Of a stretch of DNA of 64,000 bases, positions 52,617 to 61,188 are shown piece by piece. The position numbers were made by a program, and so were the translations under genes. Source of the DNA: Gracilaria gracilis (taxonomy: Eukaryota; Rhodophyta; Florideophyceae; Gracilariales; Gracilariaceae); the NCBI GenBank assembly GCA_030374805.1, contig JARGSG010000200.1:496001-560000 (forward strand), in the 5' to 3' direction. A model generated the notes under the pieces. That model did no database searches and had not been told where the DNA came from. It saw nothing but the letters and a program-made list of their open reading frames with translations. Every line of letters starts with the position of its first letter. Position 1 is the stretch's first letter.

Positions 52617-52901
52617 GAACCAGAACGGTCGTGCACAACACTTTCGATGACTTTCTGGTCATCGACACTTCTTTGTGCACGACCGTTTTGGTTCTGCGCA
52701 GAGACTGAGTAACTACCTTGGTTTCTCAGTCTCTGCGATTGCTACATGTATATGTGCATTGATACAGTCATACGCGTTTGACTGTGTCAATGCTGCTGAA
52801 GCTGAAACACAATTCAAAAGTTTCTTCTACAACTTTTGAATTGTGTATCAGCTTATGTACATTGTCAATCGAGGAGACACGTTACTGTTTCCCCGATTGA
52901 C
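52617..52901. repeat. Array of five consecutive hairpins
   Basis: Five inverted repeats follow one another: 52617-52694 (22-bp arms, GAACCAGAACGGTCGTGCAC.., with a nested CGATGAC/GTCATCG stem), 52697-52737 (13-bp perfect, CGCAGAGACTGAG), 52756-52793 (15 bp, one mismatch, GCATTGATACAGTCA), 52801-52852 (22 bp, one mismatch, GCTGAAACACAATTCAAAAG..), and 52864-52901 (about 15 bp, two mismatches, GTCAATCGAGGAGAC). Arm sequences differ between hairpins, so it is not a tandem repeat. The last hairpin overlaps the stop codon of the 839-residue ORF. Confidence 0.85.
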
Positions 52902-55384
52902 TTCATTTTTGCGATGGTGTAATCTTTTTTAATTGGAGGTCTAGTCTCGTCCGCATCCATAGAGCTACCGCCCTGGACGGCCCCGCTTGCGTTCTGTACA
53001 TCACCTTCCCCGCTCGGAGAAGCAGTAGCCCCGCTCTGATTGACATTGTTCCCTGCCTGGGCAGCATTAGTTCCGCTTGGAGTAGTAGCAGTCCTACCCG
53101 ACAGGGCTCCTGCTTTGCTTGGACCTCCAGCAAGTGATGCAGCGCTCCCCTCCCTCGCACGAAGGGCCGCACGAAGTCGCTCCAACCAATCGTCGGACGC
53201 CACACGCAGGGTGGCCGCCCCGGTCGTTACCCGTTCTAGACCGCCCAGGATTTGTTCCCGTGAGGCATCGTCCTGGCCAAACGCTATGGCAGCGACAGCA
53301 TCGGTCCGATTGGACATGAAGTCAGCAATGAGGTCATGTACCGTCACCAAGAGGTACATCGCACCGGAGATTTCATCTCTAAGGACACGCAGCAGCTCTG
53401 TATAGCCAGGAACCCACCAAGCGGACCCCATTTCCAAAGCTTCAAGGACCGATATCGGAAGCTCTTGTCCAAACTCCTGACATGTTTCCCGTAAGGTCTG
53501 CAGGGCCTTCAGTTCCTCCATCGGCTCGGTTTGGACGCCCATTTCGTTCGTCTCCGGCCGGGGAGCGTCCCGAGATGGGGAAGTTTGGTCAGCTACCTGA
53601 CCGGGCGGAGCAATGTTGGCGATCACAGTATCACCTTCATTACCCGGTGCTGTCGGCTGCATGAATCCGACCGAAAAGGATACCTCCACCCCTGGGAACT
53701 CCCAGGAAGGTCGTTCCGATTCAGGAACCAACCGGTGGACTACAGGTACGTCCCCCGGATGTAAAACCGGCATCGGAGGGAAACTGCTCGTCACCGGGTC
53801 AAACCACAGGAAGCCGGGAGTAACTGTCCAGTCGGTCATGGCCGATAGGAAAAGCCAACCCTTTGCGATCCGGTCAGTGTACCGCATACTACGCAATATA
53901 TTCTGAAGCCCCATCTGCATCAGAATGGTGATGAGTCCGCACGGGAGTGGAAATAACCGACCCAGACCGGACGGTTCCCGGGCACCAGGGATCCCACGGT
54001 AATAATTGAGGCGAGCATCCGACGACTTTGTGAACACTCTGACACGCTCGGTAATTGCCTGAAGGAATGCCATTAACGTACATACCGCCCACTCCACGTA
54101 GGCGATGCGCATAATCCGTTCCGAGATGGTAGTGTCGCTGAGGACATCGTCGGAATAGTAGAACAGTACTGGAGGGGTGATTACGGACAGGCTGCGAGGC
54201 GCATCCAAGTCGGACCAATTTGGCGGTACCCTTACGTAGAGCGCTTCCCGGTCGGACACTGGCACGTCAAAGAATTCGACGTTATGCCATCCGAACATGT
54301 ACTCGCCAAGGCTGGAACGCACTCGAGCCTCGGTAGCGGTATTTTCGCCCCACCGGTGGCGGTCGAGGAAGTACACTTGGTCGTACGGCGGTTGCAGCAT
54401 AAGCATCGCTAAAGGATTACCGTTCGGATCTGGGAAGTTTGGTTCTGCCAACATGCGTGCAACGAGTGTCCGCATACGGTCTTGATATTCGTACTCTTCC
54501 GGGCAGCGGAGAAATGGCATATCGCATCTCCCCACCGTCTCGTTGTCTTTCCTACCGGTGATGCCTTGGAGGTGGCGCCAACGCGCGTGCCATACCTCTC
54601 GTCTCGTCCGTTTGGGATTCCGGCCTGACCTCTCCTGAAAAGAGCGAATGGCAGGCACAGCTGCAAACCGACGGGAGTCAAGGTATACATTCAAGTCGGG
54701 ATTTCGGAGCAACTCCTCGACCGGATACGGCTGTTGCTTTCCTCTAAACAGGTTACCATCACGTAGTTGAGGTCGGCGCGCGCGATGGTCCAGCTCCTGG
54801 CCGGGCAACGGCGTCCGAAATATACCTGGAAGCTTCCCTACCAGATTCGCACTCCCGGACGGATTCATCGGCATGACTACGGGGGCGGAAACACCTTGCT
54901 GCTGTATTCCCTCTAGTGGTACAAACGCCTGCACGAGAGGTAAGGTCTGTGAACAGGAAGGTACCTGAGGTACCATGTGTCCGGACGGTTGATTTTGCTG
55001 CAACCCGCCCAAGGGGGTGAGAAGGTTGCTACCCCCGAACGGCGCCGCTATACCATGGGTACCGAACGGAGTCTGCTTCGGCGCAGGAGGCGGTAGCGAG
55101 ATCATCGGCGCGACGGTAGGTCCTATGCTCCGGCGTGGGATCGGGATATCGTCAAAAGAACCGGGCGGGCCGGCACATCTCGGATCACGCGTTGTTCCGA
55201 ACTCAAAGTCCGACGGCTGCAACGTATCGGTTCCCGAACGGATGGGCACTTCAACCACCTCTTCTTCGGGTTCTTCACCGTCACTACCGTAGCCCCTCCC
55301 CATTCTTTCCAACGACGTAGTCGCTGGCTCCTGCGCTTGGTTGTCCGAAGCCAGACGTTCCCGATTCCGGTCCAACGGCTTCAT
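52865..55384 (-). CDS. Unrecognised 839-residue protein, antisense within an LTR element
   Basis: ATG 55384-55382 (MKPLDRNRERLASDN) to TGA 52867-52865, uninterrupted. Residues about 1-240 are Pro/Gly/Ser-rich and disordered. About 240-560 look folded: NPKRTRREVWHARWRHLQGI, EYEYQDRMRTLVARMLAEP, AYVEWAVCTLMAFLQAITER and IAKGWLFLSAMTDWTVTPGF. A helical part follows (VPGYTELLRVLRDEISGAMY), then a Gly/Ser/Ala-rich tail. There is no signal peptide, zinc finger, DDE or RT motif that I can see. The DNA carries the same CCGWWCGG octamers as the Ty3 element at 20059, and a PPT/LTR start like that element's lies 172 bases upstream of the ATG on the opposite strand. I infer an accessory antisense gene of a related chromodomain element. 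Function unknown. Confidence 0.7.
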   Translation of the reverse strand: MKPLDRNRERLASDNQAQEPATTSLERMGRGYGSDGEEPEEEVVEVPIRSGTDTLQPSDFEFGTTRDPRCAGPPGSFDDIPIPRRSIGPTVAPMISLPPPAPKQTPFGTHGIAAPFGGSNLLTPLGGLQQNQPSGHMVPQVPSCSQTLPLVQAFVPLEGIQQQGVSAPVVMPMNPSGSANLVGKLPGIFRTPLPGQELDHRARRPQLRDGNLFRGKQQPYPVEELLRNPDLNVYLDSRRFAAVPAIRSFQERSGRNPKRTRREVWHARWRHLQGITGRKDNETVGRCDMPFLRCPEEYEYQDRMRTLVARMLAEPNFPDPNGNPLAMLMLQPPYDQVYFLDRHRWGENTATEARVRSSLGEYMFGWHNVEFFDVPVSDREALYVRVPPNWSDLDAPRSLSVITPPVLFYYSDDVLSDTTISERIMRIAYVEWAVCTLMAFLQAITERVRVFTKSSDARLNYYRGIPGAREPSGLGRLFPLPCGLITILMQMGLQNILRSMRYTDRIAKGWLFLSAMTDWTVTPGFLWFDPVTSSFPPMPVLHPGDVPVVHRLVPESERPSWEFPGVEVSFSVGFMQPTAPGNEGDTVIANIAPPGQVADQTSPSRDAPRPETNEMGVQTEPMEELKALQTLRETCQEFGQELPISVLEALEMGSAWWVPGYTELLRVLRDEISGAMYLLVTVHDLIADFMSNRTDAVAAIAFGQDDASREQILGGLERVTTGAATLRVASDDWLERLRAALRAREGSAASLAGGPSKAGALSGRTATTPSGTNAAQAGNNVNQSGATASPSGEGDVQNASGAVQGGSSMDADETRPPIKKDYTIAKMKSIGETVTCLLD

Positions 55385-55543
55385 TGTTTATAAGGCGACG
55401 GCCGGTGGTGCAGAGAAGAGTCACCTGACGCTACTGCTTGTGAGTGAAACAGGAGTGCAAAAGAACTGCCGTAGGTGTGGCCCGATGACCTATCTACCGT
55501 AAATCCGTACGGTGGTTTGGCGCGCCCTGGACGTCGCGCACTC

Positions 55544-55621
55544 TAGGAGGGGCGTCTGTAGTATAGTGAACCGAGCGAACTGTCAGGTAAGAAGGGGGGT
55601 ATTCGAGGGTACGGTATGGTG
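55544..55621 (+). repeat. Polypurine tract and start of a diverged Ty3 3' LTR
   Basis: TAGGAGGGGCGTC followed by TGTAGTATAGTG at 55557 matches the PPT-LTR junction of the chromodomain Ty3 element (TAGGAGGGGGATC then TGTAGTAGAGTG) almost base for base. The LTR is interrupted by the copia insertion at 55622 and should resume at 60444. Its end was not located; CCGTACGG-type octamers continue to about 60735. Confidence 0.65.
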
Positions 55622-55714
55622 TGTGGAATGAAGACGCTAGCTCGTTTTACTTTTCGCTTTGCGAGTTCGATCTCGGTTTCCTTAAATATCTACTGGTCAC
55701 TGTAATGTTTGACT
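55622..55714 (-). repeat. 3' LTR of the 93-bp-LTR copia element
   Basis: Same as 60351-60443, but its first base on the minus strand is A where the 5' copy has T. Confidence 0.9.
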
Positions 55715-55744
55715 TTTGCGAAAAATGCAATGCGGCAAAGTGTG

Positions 55745-58700
55745 TCACTCGAATGTTTGACAGTCCCCGGTTGGCGCATTGCATTTTGAGTTCTGTCGTG
55801 GGTGGGGTACAATGTTGAGTTCTTCCCGGATCGTACGAAAGCGGTCGCGGTGAATTGGTTTTGTTAGCATGTCCGCTAGCATTTCCGTCGTTGGGATTCG
55901 ATTTAGGTTGATGGTGCGTTCAGCCACATGGTGCTGCAGATAGTGGTGACGTAAATCGATGTACTTTCTACGTTTCGTTGGTGCTTGATTTCCCGCTATC
56001 AACACAGCGCTGCGGTTGTCGATATAGTGCGGAGTGGGATGTTCCTGCTTCGTTTGTGCGAATTCTAACAGTTTTCGTAACCATTTGGTGTGTTGCGTTG
56101 CGTGCGTTGCTGAAATGTATTCGGCTTCTGTTGTGGATAGCGCTACTACAGTTTGCATCTTGGATGACCATGTTATGGGAGTGGTATTGTAGGAATGGAT
56201 TGTTCCTGTTATGGATTTGTGGTTGCGGACGTTGGCGAAGTCGGCATCGCTGTATGTGGAGAGAGACGGGTATTTTTCTGTGGCTGTTGGCTTGTACAAT
56301 AGTCCATGGGTTGCCGTGCCGCGAAGGTAACGAAGAATAGCCTTTAGGGCTTGTTGATGGTGCTTTTTTGGTGTCTTCATGTGCTGTGCCAATCGGTTGG
56401 TGGCGTATGTGAGATCGGGGCGCGTGCTGTCTGTAATATATCGTATCTCTCCAAGGATTTGGCGGTATCTTTTGGCTTCTTCCGTTGATAGTAGTGGGCT
56501 GTCTGGAGTTTGGTCTATATGTTTGAGGCTGTTATATGGTGTTCTGGCTGGGTTACTTTCGTTCATTCCGGTTTGCTTGAGCAGGGCTGCTATCGTGTCC
56601 GGTTGAGAGACATGTACGGAGCCGTCCTTGCTATTGTGTATTGTCCAGTTCAGAAATCTTGTTGGGAGTCCGAGTCGTTTGATCTTGTATTTGGACAGGA
56701 GATCTTCGTATAGTTTGTCGATGTGTTTGCGTGTTGATGCGAGAACTAAGAAGTCGTCAATTGTGGTGCTGACGAGTGTGAATGTGTTATCATCTTCTAC
56801 TTTCGTGTAGAGGCAGGGGTCGTGCTCTGATGCTTGGTATCCCATTTGGGTGAGTTTGGTTTTGAGGCCGTGGTTGTAATAATAGGCTGCTGGTGGGGAG
56901 CCGTATAGGTTGCCATGAAGAAGGCCATATCGACTGTTGTGTTTGTAGCTTCCGTCAAAGCGTGGCATCTGCGGGACATACACGGGTTTGTCATGCTGGT
57001 ACTTTTCATGAAGGTATGCCGATTTTATATCGAAGTGTTCTAGTGGGAGTTGTAGGCTGGCGTGGATGGCTATGAGGAGTCGCTGTGTGCTGCGGTCAGC
57101 TGTATAAGTTGTTGTATGTCGAGGGTCGTAGTGCAGGCCGGGTTTCATTAAGTCGCCGCGCAGATTGCATCTTGCTTTTCTTTGTTGTACGGTTCCATTT
57201 TCTGTTCGTTTGTATCTGTAGTGCATCATGAGTGGTATGATGGACTCTGGTGGTGGTGTGCTCTCGCGTGGCAGCCAGTGGATGCTGTCGTAGCCGTCAA
57301 GATTGTCAAGTTCTTCATCGTGAGCTTTCTGCCAGTCTTTGGCATCCGGGTAGGCTCTTGCTTGTGCAAGGTGTTTTGGTGGCGGTGTGTCTATGTTGAT
57401 GTTGGTTGGCGTGGGTTGTTGGGGTTGTGCTCTTGCCTTGAATGCAGATGCGGTTTGTACTGTGGGGTCGGTTTGTTTGTGATATGGTTTGAAGTCTATG
57501 CTTCTGATGTGTTGGTACTGGGTTGTTTTCAGGTTGAAGACGACTATGTGTGTGTGGGATGTGGGGTACATGTACCGTGCTGGATCTGCTCGTGCTTCTA
57601 TCTTCTTTTTGGGTGCATATATCGGTATGGTACCGAGTTGGCCGAATGTGTAGAGCCGTTGGGTGGGTGGATTTTTTGCGTACCATAGTGAGTATGGCGA
57701 GGTGTTGATGGATGAGTGGTACAATAGGTTGTATTTGAATATGGCGTCTCGTGCGGCGTCTTCCCAATGCGTGTCATCTAGTCCGGCGGTATTGAGCATT
57801 GCTCTGACTGCATTCATCACTGTCCTATTGAAGCGTTCTGCTATGCTGTTTTCTTGCGGTTGGTGGGGTGTGCGAAGGTGGTGAGTGACGTGATGATTGT
57901 GGTAGATCGATTTTATGGCTTTCGACATGTATTCCTTGGCGTTGTCGCTTCTGAAATGTCGGAGTGGGAGTTGCATATTGTGTTGTATGTGTTTGAGTGT
58001 TTGTTCTACTCGGGGTGGGATGTCTTTCCTTTGTTTGAGGAAGTGTGCAATAGCAAATCTGGTTGCTGCGCATATGATGATTAGTATGTGGTTGTTTCCG
58101 TGTCTGGAGGTTGGGTGGACTGGTCCACATGTGTTGGAGCTGAGGTACTCGCCTGGCCTGTAGTTGTGTGTGGTTCGTTTGTGTGGGGCGGGATGCATCT
58201 TGCCGGCGCTGCATGAGCTGCACGAAATGTCGGGCTGTGTGGGAAGATTGGTTGGCATTGTGGGAATGAGTCTGCGTGAGGCCGTAAGTGACAGCTTGGC
58301 TGGGTGTGCATGGTTGAGGGTGAGATGCCAGTTGTAAAGTGTTTGGAGGTTGGACTGTCTTTTGTATTTGTGTGTCGGGTTCGTTAAGTGGCGCATCGTT
58401 CTTGTCGTGTGTTTCTGTTGGGCGGGTAGTGTGACGGGTGGTGCAGTTGTCCGCGTTTTGTTGGTTGTCTTTCGTTGTGATGTCGTGGGTTTGTTGGCTT
58501 TGGTTGTTGTCTTAATCTTGGGAGGTTTGTTTTTGTTTTTACGGGGAAACGTTCTAGCTGTGTGAGCCTTATGGTGTGCTGTCCAGCCTTTGAGTTCATA
58601 CTGTTGGTTGCGCCAGGGAGCTGTTGCTATAAGGGCTGGTGGGTGGGTTTTGGTGTTGTAGATTGCACCTCTATGGGTCGTGAATGTTACCAATCCGTAT

Positions 58701-60046
58701 CTCGTGGCTAAGTCTTTGACTGACAGTAGGTTGCGGTTGACGTGTTTGTTTGCCACTGCGTATGTGTGTATGGTATTATTATTCTGTCGTAGGCGGAGGT
58801 TGAGGGTTCCATGGTGGGAGCACTTTGTGGGGGGGGATGTGGCAGTTTCGGTTAGAATGTTGTTCGTGAGTTGGGTCATGGTGGGTGTCGGGTGGCGTAT
58901 ATGTGATGGATGCGCCCCGCTGTCCAGTAGGAACGTACCATTGACTTCTGAGCTGGCTTCCGATGCGACGTCGGGTTGGGGAGGCGGTGTTGGTGTAGGC
59001 TGTGATGGGAGTGGCATGTGTAGTGTATGTGGGTGCGGTGTTTGTAGTGGGTGGTACTGCTGGGGTGTGGGGGGAGGGAGTGCTTGGTACTGATATGGGT
59101 TCTGTGGAAGTTGGGCTGGGTGTTGGTAGCTGAATGTTGGGTAGGCCTGGGCGGTATGGGCATAATTGGCTTGGGCTTTTGTGAACTTGGGATGATTTTG
59201 GTCGCGACAATCTTGATCGGTGTGGTTGCAGTATACTCCAATTGACGTGTGGTACGTGCACAGTAGGTGAGGGGGAACTTTGGGTTTGTTGTAAGGCATT
59301 CCACGTCCGTACGGCCGGCGGTAGTTGGGGCGTGATCGGTACGTGATTGTGCCCCGTTGGGCTGGTTGGTCGAAGTAGTTGTGGCGGTAGTTTGGGGCTG
59401 GATTGCCGTAGTCCCCGGTGAATTGTGTGTATCCTGTGGGAGAAGAGGACATTATGGCTGCCGGGTGGTAGAGCGGGTAGAGGTCTTTGAATTTTCTAAC
59501 GAACGCCTTGATGGTAGCAGGCTTGTTGGCTAGTATGTGGGCTACGATTGGATTGTTGGCTTGATTTCTGCGTATTCCGGTGATGATGAAGTCGACTGTG
59601 GTTTCTTCATCACTGATGTTTGGGTATTGTGCTGCTATCATCTTTTGGCGAATTTCGGTGTGTGATTGAATGAACTCGTCAATGTCGCCTTCCGTTTTAA
59701 TTTGGATGCTTTCGGCTTCGGTTTTGAGGTACTGATGGCCCTCTTTCGTCGATCTGTTGATATGTGCGATGATTTTTGTGACAAGGTCGTGTGGGGTAGG
59801 TCTGTCTTGTGGGATGATGAGTAGACCGAGTATGTTTGGTGGCACACTGCTCAATACTGCGGATAACAGTTTGTTCTTCTTCTCGTAGAATGTTTCCAGT
59901 GCTGTTGGGTCTACGGGAGGTTCGGGATTGGATTCGAGGTGGTCCATTGCCTTGATCGTAGCAGCATACGTCTGGAGTGCAAGATACCACGGAGCATAAT
60001 TACTGCGGTCTAGTTCTGGAAGTTTGTGGAGTCTGTCGGAGTTCAT
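55745..60046 (-). CDS. Copia gag-pol polyprotein
   Basis: ATG 60046-60044 (MNSDRLHKLPELDRSNYAPW) gives 1433 residues without a stop. UBN2-type gag (about 1-210); an atypical Cys/His knuckle in LLCTYHTSIGVYCNHTDQDC; protease LLDSGAHPSHIRH (about 374); integrase NWHLTLNHAHPAKL with CSSC, then LSSNTCGPVHPT (about 637), FRSDNAKEYMS and ENSIAERFNRTV; reverse transcriptase FDIKSAYLHEKY, LHGNLYGSPPAAYYY and TTIDDFLV (about 1096); RNase H STYSDADFAN (about 1267) and STTEAEYISATHA. Two oddities: Asn where integrase normally has its first catalytic Asp, and TIDD for YVDD. The coding strand is poor in G. In-frame coding-like sequence continues upstream of the ATG to about 60327. Confidence 0.93.
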   Translation of the reverse strand: MNSDRLHKLPELDRSNYAPWYLALQTYAATIKAMDHLESNPEPPVDPTALETFYEKKNKLLSAVLSSVPPNILGLLIIPQDRPTPHDLVTKIIAHINRSTKEGHQYLKTEAESIQIKTEGDIDEFIQSHTEIRQKMIAAQYPNISDEETTVDFIITGIRRNQANNPIVAHILANKPATIKAFVRKFKDLYPLYHPAAIMSSSPTGYTQFTGDYGNPAPNYRHNYFDQPAQRGTITYRSRPNYRRPYGRGMPYNKPKVPPHLLCTYHTSIGVYCNHTDQDCRDQNHPKFTKAQANYAHTAQAYPTFSYQHPAQLPQNPYQYQALPPPTPQQYHPLQTPHPHTLHMPLPSQPTPTPPPQPDVASEASSEVNGTFLLDSGAHPSHIRHPTPTMTQLTNNILTETATSPPTKCSHHGTLNLRLRQNNNTIHTYAVANKHVNRNLLSVKDLATRYGLVTFTTHRGAIYNTKTHPPALIATAPWRNQQYELKGWTAHHKAHTARTFPRKNKNKPPKIKTTTKANKPTTSQRKTTNKTRTTAPPVTLPAQQKHTTRTMRHLTNPTHKYKRQSNLQTLYNWHLTLNHAHPAKLSLTASRRLIPTMPTNLPTQPDISCSSCSAGKMHPAPHKRTTHNYRPGEYLSSNTCGPVHPTSRHGNNHILIIICAATRFAIAHFLKQRKDIPPRVEQTLKHIQHNMQLPLRHFRSDNAKEYMSKAIKSIYHNHHVTHHLRTPHQPQENSIAERFNRTVMNAVRAMLNTAGLDDTHWEDAARDAIFKYNLLYHSSINTSPYSLWYAKNPPTQRLYTFGQLGTIPIYAPKKKIEARADPARYMYPTSHTHIVVFNLKTTQYQHIRSIDFKPYHKQTDPTVQTASAFKARAQPQQPTPTNINIDTPPPKHLAQARAYPDAKDWQKAHDEELDNLDGYDSIHWLPRESTPPPESIIPLMMHYRYKRTENGTVQQRKARCNLRGDLMKPGLHYDPRHTTTYTADRSTQRLLIAIHASLQLPLEHFDIKSAYLHEKYQHDKPVYVPQMPRFDGSYKHNSRYGLLHGNLYGSPPAAYYYNHGLKTKLTQMGYQASEHDPCLYTKVEDDNTFTLVSTTIDDFLVLASTRKHIDKLYEDLLSKYKIKRLGLPTRFLNWTIHNSKDGSVHVSQPDTIAALLKQTGMNESNPARTPYNSLKHIDQTPDSPLLSTEEAKRYRQILGEIRYITDSTRPDLTYATNRLAQHMKTPKKHHQQALKAILRYLRGTATHGLLYKPTATEKYPSLSTYSDADFANVRNHKSITGTIHSYNTTPITWSSKMQTVVALSTTEAEYISATHATQHTKWLRKLLEFAQTKQEHPTPHYIDNRSAVLIAGNQAPTKRRKYIDLRHHYLQHHVAERTINLNRIPTTEMLADMLTKPIHRDRFRTIREELNIVPHPRQNSKCNAPTGDCQTFE

Positions 60047-60338
60047 GGTGGCTGTAGTGTGTGTTTCTAAAGCTGGTGTGGTGTGTGGTTGTTTTGATAT
60101 TGTTGCGTCTGTGGCGGTGATTGTGGTGGTGCGAGTGAGCTGGGTTGTGTCTTTTGGTTGATGTTTGTCTGCGGCTGAGAGTAGTGCGTTTTGGTACAGT
60201 TCTAGTGCGTATTGGTCGTTTCTGAGTTCACGGCCTAGTTGGCGTGCTTCTCTTGGGGTGGGGTTCGCCGTCCTGGATGGGTTTGGTGAGCGCTTGGGGT
60301 GTGGTGGGTCGAGAGCTTTCTGAGCTGGTCAGTGCGTA

Positions 60339-60350
60339 GGGCCCATAACC
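60339..60350 (-). other. Copia primer-binding site (half tRNA-iMet)
   Basis: GGTTATGGGCCC on the minus strand, directly inside the 5' LTR. This is the sequence complementary to the anticodon region of initiator tRNA used by Drosophila copia. It is shared with the TRIM at 51885 and, in mutated form, the relic at 6136. Confidence 0.85.
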
Positions 60351-60443
60351 TGTGGAATGAAGACGCTAGCTCGTTTTACTTTTCGCTTTGCGAGTTCGAT
60401 CTCGGTTTCCTTAAATATCTACTGGTCACTGTAATGTTTGACA
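60351..60443 (-). repeat. 5' LTR of the 93-bp-LTR copia element
   Basis: TG...CA ends intact on the minus strand. Very short for an autonomous copia element. Confidence 0.92.
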
Positions 60444-61188
60444 TGGTGAACCGCGCGGGCTGCGGAGGTGCACGGATGTGTGCAGGTGTCCCACGTGTAT
60501 TGGTTTGGCCGACCGGTAGTTGTAGATTAACACGTAGCATAGTTGTAGGTAGATGGCACCCTACCCCTTTTTCGATATTTTCGTCATGTAGGAAGGTTGC
60601 CAATTCGGACTATAGGCACGGAGTTGCTACTTACGCACCTCCGCTCCTTCCGCTCACCCATTCAGTAAAGAGTAAGCACCACCGTCCCAAACTACTAGTT
60701 CGCTAAACTAGACTTGCGCAACTATACCGTACGGGATATGTGATAGGTTTCCAAGCCGTTCGCACTCAACGCGCGTATCTCGACCGCGTCTGACGCTCTC
60801 AACCGCCCAGTCTACCTACGACCGCCCTGTGCTGCCCCTCGTTACCACGCGTCATTCCTAACCCCGCCATGATCACGGGACTACACGTCTTGCTTACGAA
60901 CTAACCGCACAAATCGCGCCTCTGCGAAAACCCCCTTTTTGCGCTATTTTACAAACGGTCGCGTGCGCTTTTTCGAAAAAGCCGAAGCAATTTTTAAATT
61001 GCATTCAAAAAGATTCATCTCTGAGGAGCTTCATCAACCTGTAGCCTACTAAACGACGTGTTCGTCGTACACGCACTGTGTTGGACAATCAACAGCGTGA
61101 CGAGCGCGCACGGTAGTAACAACAGCAGTAGTCCGGGTGCGTGCGACTCGCGCTACGCTGGAAGCTTTGTCTCTACGAAGAGAAAACT
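60444..61188. other. Rest of the interrupted Ty3-like LTR and unassigned sequence
   Basis: After the TGGTG copy, sequence resembling the outer Ty3-like LTR resumes, with CTCAACCGCCCAGTC-like C-rich tract and CCGTACGG at about 60729. From about 60930 AT-rich short palindromes (TTTTTCGAAAAA, AATTTTTAAATT) appear. No gene. Confidence 0.4.

Larger units (their letters stand above)
55622..60443 (-). mobile_element. Ty1/copia retrotransposon with 93-bp LTRs
   Basis: Direct repeats 55622-55714 and 60351-60443 are the LTRs. Read on the minus strand the 5' LTR starts TGTCAAACATTACAG and ends TTCCACA. The target duplication TGGTG is at 55617-55621 and 60444-60448. The primer site GGTTATGGGCCC (complement of 60339-60350) touches the 5' LTR. 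One 1433-residue frame fills the inside. The LTR copies differ only at the outermost base of the 3' copy. Confidence 0.95.
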
